Below are positions 22,304 through 30,594 of a DNA stretch of 64,000 nt, one piece after another. The stretch comes from Septoria linicola (Eukaryota; Ascomycota; Dothideomycetes; Mycosphaerellales; Mycosphaerellaceae). The stretch is from NCBI GenBank assembly GCA_024114885.1, contig CP099419.1, positions 1,178,001 to 1,242,000 of the forward strand, given 5' to 3'. The notes under the pieces were generated by a model that saw only the letters and a list, made by a program, of their open reading frames with translations, was not told where the DNA came from and made no database searches. The position numbers were made by a program, and so were the translations under genes. Position 1 is the first letter of the stretch, and each line of letters begins with the position of its first letter.

Positions 22304-22693
22304 TCAAGGATCAAGCTCCCACCTCTTCCAGTCTCTCTCCCCATCACCATCACAACCAACCGGACTCATGCCAACCCTCACCCCCTCCCTCCACACCTCC
22401 CCCGCACACTCTCTCAGTTTCCGCATACAAGTCGTACAAGGCCTCGCCTCCGCTCCAAAAGCATACAGCAAAGTCCCACCATTACCTTCCATCACGTTCG
22501 TTGCTGACTTGTCCACGCCCACGAGAGTCGAAGCAGAGGATAGATTGTACCAGCCGAGAGGTTCGAGGCGGCCGAGAGAGACTTCGTGGGTGAGTTGAGA
22601 GGGTGGTATGGAGAGGGTCAGGCTGGTGGAGCAGCAGCGGGTGTAGATTAGGCGGATTGGTGTGAGCGGTGGTGGTGGTGGGTTTGAGGTCAT
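22304..22693 (-). CDS. Unknown small protein, paralogue of neighbour (B copy)
   Basis: An intronless 129-residue protein starting MTSNPPPPPLTPIRLIY. It is clearly related to the product of the next gene upstream (22872-23327). Shared elements in the same order are R-x-Y-x-R-C-C near the start, PP followed by a helical stretch, LGRLEPLGWYNL (against GHLEALGWADY), GTLLYAFGAEARPC (against GPLYALETFGRIC) and C-x2-C-MR-x-LR (CTTCMRKLRE). The conserved Cys pairs and small size suggest a compact, possibly metal-binding or disulfide fold. No signal peptide is visible, so it is probably intracellular. No function is known to me. Confidence 0.6.
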   Translation of the reverse strand: MTSNPPPPPLTPIRLIYTRCCSTSLTLSIPPSQLTHEVSLGRLEPLGWYNLSSASTLVGVDKSATNVMEGNGGTLLYAFGAEARPCTTCMRKLRECAGEVWREGVRVGMSPVGCDGDGERDWKRWELDP

Positions 22694-22871
22694 AGCGATG
22701 ACTTTTTGGTCTTGTTTGGGGTTGGTGGGATTGTATGGTTGGTGTGAGTATTCTGAAGAAGGCTGGTGCTACAGCGCGATGGAAGCAATTTATTGTGGTG
22801 AGCTATGTCGCGATGGCTATGAGCTGAACTTGTGGTAAGCCATGTTCCGGCGACTATGAGCTGAACTCGTC

Positions 22872-23327
22872 TCAGTCTCGATCTCTCGCAAGACAAGCAG
22901 AAGGCGATGCTGTCTCGGGCAGATCTGTCAAACTCTCATCCTCTTGATTCTCCTGAGACGATCTCGTCGATGGTGTTGCACAGCTGACCGAATAGTCGTA
23001 TTCCATCACCTTCTCCAGTTCCCGGACAGACAGTCTCAAAGCTCGCATGCAGCTGCCGCAGATTCGGCCAAAGGTCTCCAAAGCGTACAGGGGGCCAAAG
23101 TCATAGATATCTTGCTCCGCCTCTTCTCCGTTGGTGCAGGCAGTAGCCTCATAGGTGTAGTCTGCCCAGCCCAAGGCTTCGAGATGACCGGTATCGTACA
23201 TATCGGCGAGCACGAGAGGTGGCAAGAGCTGTATGAGACCTTTGTTGCAGCAGCGTCTGTAGTAGATGCGGACGCAGATGCGAATGTCCTCTATGTCTTC
23301 GCTGGTGGCAGATTTGGGTGAGGACAT
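22872..23327 (-). CDS. Unknown small protein, paralogue of neighbour (A copy)
   Basis: An intronless 151-residue protein. The ATG at 23327 begins MSSPKSATSEDIEDIRICVR; the frame is open upstream, but the extension is arginine-rich and lacks support. The core runs RIYYRRCCNKGLIQLLPP, GHLEALGWADYTYEA, DFGPLYALETFGRICGSC and MRALRLSVRELEKV, each with a counterpart in the 22304-22693 product. The C-terminal 40 residues are Ser/Glu-rich and unshared. The pair lies head to tail on one strand with 178 bases between, a classic tandem duplication. I do not recognise the family. Confidence 0.62.
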   Translation of the reverse strand: MSSPKSATSEDIEDIRICVRIYYRRCCNKGLIQLLPPLVLADMYDTGHLEALGWADYTYEATACTNGEEAEQDIYDFGPLYALETFGRICGSCMRALRLSVRELEKVMEYDYSVSCATPSTRSSQENQEDESLTDLPETASPSACLARDRD

Positions 23328-23508
23328 TGCTGGCTGAATGCGAGATCTTCGAACGTAGCTGACAGGATGTTTGTTGTTCGTACATATACCGCTCCTCAGC
23401 TCACATGCTGAAGCCTTGCGAGTGAGACATGTTGGCTTTGCTGCAGAGCGCTTCTGCTCTCTACAAAGGTCGACGTGTTCAGCATCTCCTCTACCAGGTA
23501 AGACACTT

Positions 23509-24825
23509 CTACTCGAAGCTCGTCTTCTTTCCTGTTCCAGCAACAGCTGTTCCAGATGCTTTGTCGCTTCTCTGTGCTTTGGCAAGAGCTGCACCCGGAG
23601 CAGTGAGGCGAGCGTCGTGCTTCTTCCGTCGCAGCTCCTGTCTTGCGTCCTTGTCCATGCCTTTCAGTTTCGGGTCCTTCTTCTTCTTCTCACGAGGCGC
23701 GTCCCGTGCGGCAGCAGCTTGTGCAGCCAAGCCTTCTACGCTTTCCTCACCAAATGCCTCCGCGCCAGTATCTGCCTGCCCCTCGCCTCCAGCAAGTGTA
23801 TCCTGCTTCGAACCTCCTTTGCCATATCGCTTCTGATATCTGGTCTGCTTGTCTTCTGCAAATTCCAGCTTCATCATGCGACCGTGGATGCGGTTGATGA
23901 ACCACTTCATGGGCTTCTTTTTCTTCTTCAAGTGTCGCTTCTTTTGTTCTTCGGTGAAGTCCTCGCTGTCACTGTCCTTCTTCGCGGCCTCATCATCATC
24001 GCTTTCCTCATCTTTGTCCTGCTCTTTAAAGATGAATCCCTTGACCGCTTTCTCGGCAGCCTCGACATCGGCGAAAGTGACCCACCCGAAGCCTTTGCAT
24101 TTCCCGCTATCCTCGAATGTGGCAAGGAAGACGTCCTCCACAACACCAGCCTGCGCAAAGTGCTCTGCCAGTTCGTCTTTCGTGATGTCGAAGCTCAGAT
24201 TGCCCACGAAGATGCGCTTGCTGGGGGCTTTGGTGCTAACATTGCCATTCTTCGCGGCATCCTCCTCTGCCTTGGTCTTCGCTGGTCGACCTTCGAAGCT
24301 CTTAGCATTCTTGATGAGCACCTTCCGGCCATCCAGCAGTTTTTCGCTGCAGGTGAGAGCGATGTTCAGGACTGCTTCGGTCGTGAAATCCACATACGCA
24401 AAGCCCTTGTTCTGCTTCGTGTTGTGGTCAACTGGCAAGTTCGTGCGTGTGATTGAGGTCTCGTCAATGCCACCACGGTCAAGCAAGAATCGGCGCAGAG
24501 AGTCCTTCGAGGTCTTGAAGGAGAGATTCCCGATCCAGACGCCATAATCCGATCGCTTTCCAGCTTCTTCGCCTTTCGCGATTGGCACTTGCAGAGTGCG
24601 AGACGGATGAATCTGGTCTTCCACTGCAGCTGATGCACCGTCTGTTTTGTCGGCTTTGGTAGGCTTAGATTTTGCCTTTTTCTCTTTGCGCTTTGCTTTC
24701 TTGGACGGAGGCTCGGGCAGATTGATGTCAATGGCAAGGTCGTCGTCCTTGTCGACTCGCTTGCGCTTCTTTTCCGGCTGTATCTGTATCTCAGGTGAAG
24801 ACGACATGCTTTCTTCACTCGACAT
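23509..24825 (-). CDS. Nucleolar RNA-binding protein with two RRMs (Nop13-like)
   Basis: An intronless 438-residue protein, probably a ribosome-biogenesis factor of the nucleolus. The ATG at 24825 begins MSSEESMSSSPEI; the frame is open upstream but through sequence unlike coding. A Lys-rich nuclear/nucleolar region (about 18-60) precedes RRM1 (RNP2 VWIGNLSF near 96-103, RNP1 NKGFAYVDF near 140) and RRM2 (RNP2 IFVGNLSF near 200, RNP1 CKGFGWVTF near 240). After an acidic stretch and a KKKKK run comes WFINRIHGRMMKLEFAED, then a basic tail with PREKKKKDPK. Architecture and length fit yeast Nop13, but other two-RRM nucleolar proteins cannot be excluded. Confidence 0.85.
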   Translation of the reverse strand: MSSEESMSSSPEIQIQPEKKRKRVDKDDDLAIDINLPEPPSKKAKRKEKKAKSKPTKADKTDGASAAVEDQIHPSRTLQVPIAKGEEAGKRSDYGVWIGNLSFKTSKDSLRRFLLDRGGIDETSITRTNLPVDHNTKQNKGFAYVDFTTEAVLNIALTCSEKLLDGRKVLIKNAKSFEGRPAKTKAEEDAAKNGNVSTKAPSKRIFVGNLSFDITKDELAEHFAQAGVVEDVFLATFEDSGKCKGFGWVTFADVEAAEKAVKGFIFKEQDKDEESDDDEAAKKDSDSEDFTEEQKKRHLKKKKKPMKWFINRIHGRMMKLEFAEDKQTRYQKRYGKGGSKQDTLAGGEGQADTGAEAFGEESVEGLAAQAAAARDAPREKKKKDPKLKGMDKDARQELRRKKHDARLTAPGAALAKAQRSDKASGTAVAGTGKKTSFE

Positions 24826-25180
24826 GTTGTGACTTTGTGAGTGAACAGTAGAAGTGAACTGGACGAAAGCTTCATGAACATGAAATTCTGGTGGAGCACT
24901 TTTCGGCTTTATGTCTCCGTGGGACGTATGGGCCTCGTGACGCCAGGGATCAGCAGCGCATCGCATCGCATTCAATCACGTCTGTCACGTTGCTGTCAGG
25001 TCCATTTTCTCCTTCCGCTTGGTGACTTGACATTGCTCCAACAGTGCAGACATCCGTACACACTCTCCAGCACGCGCGACGGAAAGTAGTTAGCCATCAG
25101 ACAACTGACACTTCCACGTCCCGCACAGGCCGCTGGGCCATAGTTCTACCACATCCATCTCATCCAACACAACAATCACC
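24826..25180. promoter_or_regulatory. Divergent promoter region, RRM protein / IEC3
   Basis: A 355-base interval between divergent starts of two nuclear housekeeping genes. It must hold both promoters and leaders. No distinct element could be assigned by eye. Confidence 0.45.
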
Positions 25181-26345
25181 ATGTCCGACACGGAGAGCCA
25201 CGCCGCTGCACCACACCCCGAGACGGGCGGCAAGTCGCTGGCTGCGGCTGCGGTTGGCGGCTCACTGGAACGTCGACCGTACCAGTCATACCGCAAGAAG
25301 TACCGCAAGCTGCGGCACAAGTTTGATGGAGTGCTGGAGGAGAACAAGAAGCTGTTCAAGGAGGAGCAGAAGATGCAAGGCACTGCCCGTCGACTGCGCG
25401 AGGAGCTGGAGTGAGTTGGACAATTCCATCTGCTGAGGAGTATATGTGCAGCACTAACAGAAGGAAAGCTCCATCCTCGACGTCCTGCTCGATCTCAACC
25501 AGAATCCTGCTCTTCCTACCCACTTGCGCTTCGATGTTTCCCTCACCGAAGAGCATTCGGCCATCGCTTCCATTCCCAGCGTTGTGCCTGCCGACATCAC
25601 GCCGACTGCCGCCAACGACCTTCTCATGGAGTACACGGTCGCTGTCAACCGTGGCCAGATCCCCCACCTCGATCTATATGTCATCAGAGAGCAGATCGAT
25701 AAGACACTAGCAAAGCAAGGTCTCGCATCACTAGAATCGTTGGAAGAGAGCGTCTCGCACGCACGGCCCACGCCAGATTCTCCCGCCAACTTCCAGCCAA
25801 ACTTCGCATCCAGCTATCTGACTGCTCAAGAGGAAGACGAAAGCCTGCTACGGCTGGACGCTGCCATCGGCGACCCTGTTGCTCAAGTCAAGGAGAAGGA
25901 GCAAGCTGAGGACGTCAAGCACTGGGCTGATCTGACACCGCGCGAGATCGAGCGCCAGACAGAGTTGCAGAATCCACAGAGTCAACACAACTGGCTAAAG
26001 ACACACGCCAAGCAGTCGGGGCCGACAGCGGATATTGACGACAACGACAGCATAGACGCCAAGCCAGCCCGTGGTGCTGGAGCTAAACGCAATCTTGCCA
26101 AACAGGTTGGCGACAGATCTCTCGGGCGTGCGAGAGAAGGTGCAAGTCCAGCCGGGTCATTCGGCGACGACGACGAGCTCAGTGGCTTTGTCGACGATCA
26201 TCCTAAGAAGCGTGGGCGTGACCCTGGTAGCACATATCGCATTAAAGGAGGCAAGAGCAACGGTGCCAACGGCAAGGGCAAGCGCAAACGTAGCGACGAG
26301 ACCCCGAGCGGCAGTGCTAAGAAGGCTCGCACGGAGGAGGAGTAG
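25181..26345 (+). CDS. iec3: INO80 chromatin-remodelling complex subunit IEC3
   Basis: A subunit of the fungal INO80 nucleosome remodeller. Exons 25181-25410 and 25469-26345 give 368 residues. The conserved N-terminal motif is RPYQSYRKKYRKLRHKFDG, followed by KLFKEEQKMQGTARRLREEL and, across the intron, DSILDVLLDLNQNP. The 58-nt intron has a GTGAGT donor and a CACTAAC branch site. Of the nearby AG dinucleotides only the one at 25467-25468 restores the frame. The middle is acidic/helical and the C-terminus carries basic nuclear signals (KKRGRDPG, GKRKRSDE). Residues after about 200 are poorly conserved, as usual in this family. Confidence 0.85.
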
Positions 26346-26506
26346 AAAGGAGGGCGGCAGATAGGCGTGCAAGCTGGCACTCATCAAATTGACCACGGGG
26401 AAGGTCCTGTCGCCTTGTTATCGTAAGTGGAATTGAACGAGACCTTGTGATCGTGCTTTAACGCGGTACTTGTTGATACTAATTCAGCTGGTCATAGCAA
26501 CGAACC

Positions 26507-28135
26507 ATGGTGAGAGAAATCCTGAGCTGTCGGTCCTGTCTGCGAAACAAGCAAGCCTGTGACAGGAGCATGCCATGCAAGCGATGCGGCAGGCTCAACA
26601 GGGATTGCCAATACCAACATACTGTTCGATGCACCCCATGTGATCGACGTTTGTCGCCTTGCGACAAATGGTGGCCCTGCTCAAATTGTGAGGATCAGGG
26701 GACCCAATGTAGGTACCCGGGAATATGGCCGCTGTCGAGGCCACAGGGAACACCAAAACGGAGCACCGAACCTACACGGGTCCCCAAGGAAAACGCAAGG
26801 TGTCGAGTTTGCCGCGAAAAAGAAAGCAGCTATTGCGACAAGGCTAGGCCGATATGCACAAGGTGTATTAAGTGGAACACATCTGAGGATTGCCAGTACC
26901 CTCATTACTCGGTGTGTAATCAATGCAAACTGCGAGGGTGGCCGTGTAACAGATGGTCTCCCTGTACCCCTTGTGTGCAGAATGACCTTGCGGACGCTTG
27001 CCAGTACTCTGAGACCACGTCTCCCGCCGCGCTTCTTTCACCAGCCCTGCCGGAAAGTGAGTCGGGAGCAGATGCACCTCAAAGCCAGGACTCAGTGCCT
27101 TCAGCACCGGCGATGGGGCACCTGGTCAGTAGATCCCTCCATGCCTCCAGTATGCACTCAGAACCGACTGCTACACACCCGCGACATGGCTCAGCTGGGA
27201 ACCTTATCCACGCTTCTCATCAGCGGGGATCACAGTCGTCGAGTCCCATGGTTGCAAGCACGCGCCCCAATCCTGGGGCCTGTTCCCACGACTCCTCATT
27301 TGATGTTCCAAGATCAGCGCCAGAGTCGAATTCCGCCTCCAGCATGCTCGAAACGGTGTCAAGTCCACCTCAGCTGACACATGCCAATGCATCGAACCAT
27401 CACCACAACATTGCAAACTACCCAGGCTTCTTTGATCCGACGCCTGCCCCTGGGGTAGACACCACAAACCCAGGCTTAAGGGCACACCATTTGGGCTTTG
27501 GGCATACGCAAAGAGGAGCTGACCATAACACAGTTCGTGCGGATTCAGGGCTGAGCTTCGATGATCTGTCTGGTATAACAGACGACCTGAACAGTTCGCA
27601 GGGGCGAATACCCGATGCACCGATAATGGCAGAATTCCAAGTCTCCGAAGCGGCATATGACTCGCCGCAGCATGGTCATCAGTTCTCTCCAAATCAGCTA
27701 CCATATTCGGCTCATATAAATGACGGCGGTCCGAATTATTTCCCAAATCACTTGGAGCCTCCACAGGGATATGCGGTGCATCCGCATGAACTGCAACAAC
27801 ATCCAGCATCCATACCACAATTGGGCCAGATCGTCAATGAGGCAGCAACTTTTCCTCAGCCAAAGATGCCATCAAATGGCAATGGCCAGCGACTACAATT
27901 GCCCTCTCAAACACTCATGCCGACACTTCATAGCGCTAATCAGGCTCAATCAATTGGCTCGCAGCAGAATATTGATCAGGCACGACACGGGCCAGCAGCA
28001 TCATCGGATCCTCAGTCCAGCAATTCGCATCCCCCCGACGTTCAGATGGCGGGCAGCGATGCTGATCCACTAGAACTAGAAACTATGACACCAGAGATGA
28101 TCGAGCTAATGTGGGACTCGTATGTGGCAAAGTAG
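26507..28135 (+). CDS. Protein with four tandem Zn2Cys6-like clusters
   Basis: An intronless 542-residue protein with an unusual N-terminus: four complete six-cysteine clusters in 167 residues. Cluster 1 (C8-C34) and cluster 2 (C42-C68) are C-x2-C-x6-C-x5-C-x2-C-x6-C. Cluster 3 (C99-C129) is x2, x7, x6, x2, x8. Cluster 4 (C137-C165) is x2, x6, x5, x2, x8. Each has a Pro one or two residues before its fourth Cys, as in Gal4-type clusters. Clusters 1-2 and 3-4 form two doublets with the same 7-residue linker (CQYQHTVRC, CQYPHYSVC), pointing to duplication of a doublet. Residues 168-542 are Ser/Gln/Asn/Pro/His-rich and disordered-looking; no fungal_trans domain or coiled coil is visible. A DNA- or RNA-binding regulator is the obvious guess, but basic residues between C2 and C3 are fewer than in normal factors. 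The ATG at 26507 has a good context. Confidence 0.85.
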   Translation: MVREILSCRSCLRNKQACDRSMPCKRCGRLNRDCQYQHTVRCTPCDRRLSPCDKWWPCSNCEDQGTQCRYPGIWPLSRPQGTPKRSTEPTRVPKENARCRVCREKESSYCDKARPICTRCIKWNTSEDCQYPHYSVCNQCKLRGWPCNRWSPCTPCVQNDLADACQYSETTSPAALLSPALPESESGADAPQSQDSVPSAPAMGHLVSRSLHASSMHSEPTATHPRHGSAGNLIHASHQRGSQSSSPMVASTRPNPGACSHDSSFDVPRSAPESNSASSMLETVSSPPQLTHANASNHHHNIANYPGFFDPTPAPGVDTTNPGLRAHHLGFGHTQRGADHNTVRADSGLSFDDLSGITDDLNSSQGRIPDAPIMAEFQVSEAAYDSPQHGHQFSPNQLPYSAHINDGGPNYFPNHLEPPQGYAVHPHELQQHPASIPQLGQIVNEAATFPQPKMPSNGNGQRLQLPSQTLMPTLHSANQAQSIGSQQNIDQARHGPAASSDPQSSNSHPPDVQMAGSDADPLELETMTPEMIELMWDSYVAK

Positions 28136-28363
28136 TGGTTGGCGGGAGACCAGCGAGGTCCATGCAATTGGTAGGGGGACTACTCTAGGAACTTGCAAGT
28201 CTTCGCACAGTCCACCGTTCCGCTTTGAGGCAGAGAGGTCCAGGAGCCAGGCGCGGGTTTGGTGCTATGATCGTTTTCATTATCACTTTGTGACTTCTGC
28301 AAGATACACTATCAATGATGCGACTGCATTATTCAATAGCAAGCTACATAGACAGGGGAAGCA

Positions 28364-29632
28364 TCACTGCTCGGGTCCGCCTAGCCATCGCTTCACGCCT
28401 CCATACCACTTCTCCACTCCCTCCTCTGCAGTCTCCACCGCACGGCGAACGTTCTCGCGGGCGGCCTCCGCTGCGGCTGTAGCTTCTGCAGCGAGGCTCT
28501 CAGCCTCATCTTCACCTCCGACATCGTGGTATCGATCATTGTCATCAACATCATCAATATCGTCTGGAAAATCACGCTTACGCACTTCATCGTCCCAGGA
28601 CGTGAGGTATTGGTCTAAAGTTTCGTCTTGCTCGTCGTTTTCAGCTTCAGCTTCAGCTTCCACGTCAGCTTCAGCTTCAAGGTCACGACGAACAAGGCCT
28701 TCAGTGTCGTATCCATTGAGAGAAAAGTCTACGCCTGGGGAGAAGTCGGCTTTGTTTGGTGCTGAGATGATCGACTCTTCTGCTGCGGCGGGAGTGTTTG
28801 GCTCTTTGTCATCATCTTCATCGTCGTCATCATCGCTGCGGCGGGTCAATGGAGAAGACTCGTCGTCATCTTCGTCTTCTACAGTATCGTAGTCGGCGTT
28901 GAGATCCTCGATGTCATACCCATCCAAAGAGAAATCTACATCGTTGCTGAACTCGGCTTTGTTGGGAACTGGTTCGTAATTCTTGAGGGGTGTGGAGCGG
29001 GAGTAGATGTGACCTAGAATGTCGTCGGCGTTGGCAGAGCCGGTATCGCGAGTCTCTAGGGTTGCATCGTTGTCTTCGACTGTTGTGTCGTCGTCGTCTT
29101 CGCCGTCGGCGGGTGAGTCTAGATCGTAGCCGTCGAGGGAGAGGTCAATTTTGTTGGTGCGGTATTCTGCTTTGATGGCTGAGGCTTCTTGGACGATTAC
29201 TGGCGGGAAAGAGCGCTTCTGTTTGGGCGTTGGCGAGTCGTCGTCCTCTGTCTCATCGCTATCAATTTCTTCATCGTAATCTTCTACGTCGCCGAGGTCG
29301 TAACCATCGAGCGAGAGGTCGATCTTGTTGGTGTCACCGCCGTATTGTGCTTTGATCACGGTGGCTTCTTTGGCGAGTTCGTCTTTCACTTCAGCGACAG
29401 AGCGCTTGCGTCGAGCTTCTTTGAGGGTTGTTGCGACGAGCTCGTGGTCGTAGCCGTTGAGAGAGGTGTCGACAGCTTCGCCGTACTCTGCTTTGAGACT
29501 CGCAATCTCACGAGCAAGAGCCTTACGTGCGTAGATATGGTGTGCGTTGCCTTGTCCTTCAGCTGGGATGACGAGGCATAGCACGGCAAAGGGTAGCCAG
29601 AGTAGGTAGAGAGAGCGCAGTACTTGAGTCAT
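28364..29632 (-). CDS. Secreted repeat precursor with dibasic sites (candidate KEX2-processed / RiPP-like)
   Basis: An intronless 422-residue protein with a signal peptide (residues 1-26: LYLLWLPFAVLCLVIPAEG). Five imperfect repeats follow at about 47-62, 94-112, 154-170, 225-240 and 294-309. Each starts KA(E/Q/D)(Y/F) and ends (I/V)D-x-SL(D/N)GYD. After the Tyr the copies read YDHE, YDLG, YDLD, YDIE and YDTE. Between repeats are acidic spacers (EDEDDDES) and dibasic sites (RRKR at 74-77, KR at 139-140, RR at 264-265, RR at 315-316 and RKR near 350). HIYAR (32-36) and HIYSR (208-212) form a second repeated motif. This is the layout of KEX2-processed repeat proteins, which include precursors of cyclic peptides of the ustiloxin/dikaritin type, whose cores hold Tyr-x-Ile-x. 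No UstY-like (DUF3328) enzyme gene is visible in the window, so a non-modified peptide or cell-wall role is equally possible. Confidence 0.8.
   Translation of the reverse strand: MTQVLRSLYLLWLPFAVLCLVIPAEGQGNAHHIYARKALAREIASLKAEYGEAVDTSLNGYDHELVATTLKEARRKRSVAEVKDELAKEATVIKAQYGGDTNKIDLSLDGYDLGDVEDYDEEIDSDETEDDDSPTPKQKRSFPPVIVQEASAIKAEYRTNKIDLSLDGYDLDSPADGEDDDDTTVEDNDATLETRDTGSANADDILGHIYSRSTPLKNYEPVPNKAEFSNDVDFSLDGYDIEDLNADYDTVEDEDDDESSPLTRRSDDDDDEDDDKEPNTPAAAEESIISAPNKADFSPGVDFSLNGYDTEGLVRRDLEAEADVEAEAEAENDEQDETLDQYLTSWDDEVRKRDFPDDIDDVDDNDRYHDVGGEDEAESLAAEATAAAEAARENVRRAVETAEEGVEKWYGGVKRWLGGPEQ
28646..28681. repeat. Hexanucleotide-type microsatellite in coding sequence
   Basis: Repeated GCTTCA units (TCAGCTTCAGCTTCAGCTTC and variants) inside the repeat-precursor gene. 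On the coding strand they specify the Glu-Ala run EAEAEAEAE. Variable length between strains is expected. Confidence 0.75.
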
Positions 29633-30594
29633 GATGTACGTCTGGACCTGAGAAAGAGTCTATGATCTCGAATGTCAGAACTTCCGATGGAGCCTCCTCA
29701 GAGTATATGCATTGCAACAACTTTGCCGTGTTGTTACGACTATAGACACGCCGAGACCCGTTTTCAGCCATTGTTGCGTGCTGTCGCGGCTGAGGTCACC
29801 GGATCTAAGACGTGCTATATGTGGACAAAGAGAAAGTTCGCCACGTCTTGACATTAGTGTCAGTATCAGATTTGACCGCACCTCATCGAAAAGAGCTGCT
29901 GTGACGCTGTTCGACACTGCAGGTGCCAAAGGTGTGCTGGAAGACGATGCACGCGTCGTGGAGGTGAGCACATTCCTTCGAAGCCACATCGTGATTGATG
30001 GCCGTCAGCGGTGGAAACTTCCAGATCGCATGCACATGGGCAGCTGTATGATGCTGTGCAATGAGACAATCCTTCAGCGCCGTGATAACTCTACAGCTGG
30101 CAAGGCTGGCTTCCGCCAGAAGCGAGATCGAGCAGTGTTTTAGCCTGTCAACGAACAGCGGGTGCTGCTGGGATGTGGAAGCGCGGCGCGTGTAAAGCCT
30201 CTGCGAGTGCGCTGATGGCATCTGGCTTCGTGACTGTGATCAGAGAGGAGTGTTGACTCCACTGTAGATGCTCCCAACTGGTTCAAGTCATTGCTGTGAC
30301 CACTGGAGAAGGGTATCGTAAGTGAAGCGCGAGGAAGGTTCGTGCCAAGGCAAAATTCCAGGGTTCATTACGCGCTAACAGCGACTGCCCTGCGCGAGCG
30401 TCAACAATCGCAACAAACATCCCTCCTCTTCTCTAACTAGAGCGGTGACTACTGACTGACACGAAGAAATACAACCCGGATTGCTGGTCAACCGCACTCG
30501 ACGACCCATGATATGACCGACACCGCACTCGCTTGGAACACCAACTAACCAACAGCCACCGCGCGTGTTACGCGCATAGCAACGACACGCGAAC
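29633..30594. promoter_or_regulatory. Divergent promoter region, repeat precursor / TOP2
   Basis: About 960 bases between divergent starts. No supportable gene was seen, although short frames exist near 29883-30221 (minus). The TOP2 leader ends in a GAACATGG start context. Confidence 0.45.

Noticed and set aside
22192..22598. Plus-strand frames of 96-133 codons rich in Ser, Pro and His
   Set aside because: They are antisense shadows of the minus-strand paralogue at 22304-22693 and its CT-rich sequence.
29883..30221. 112-codon minus-strand frame upstream of TOP2
   Set aside because: Lies in the divergent promoter region, without protein-like features.
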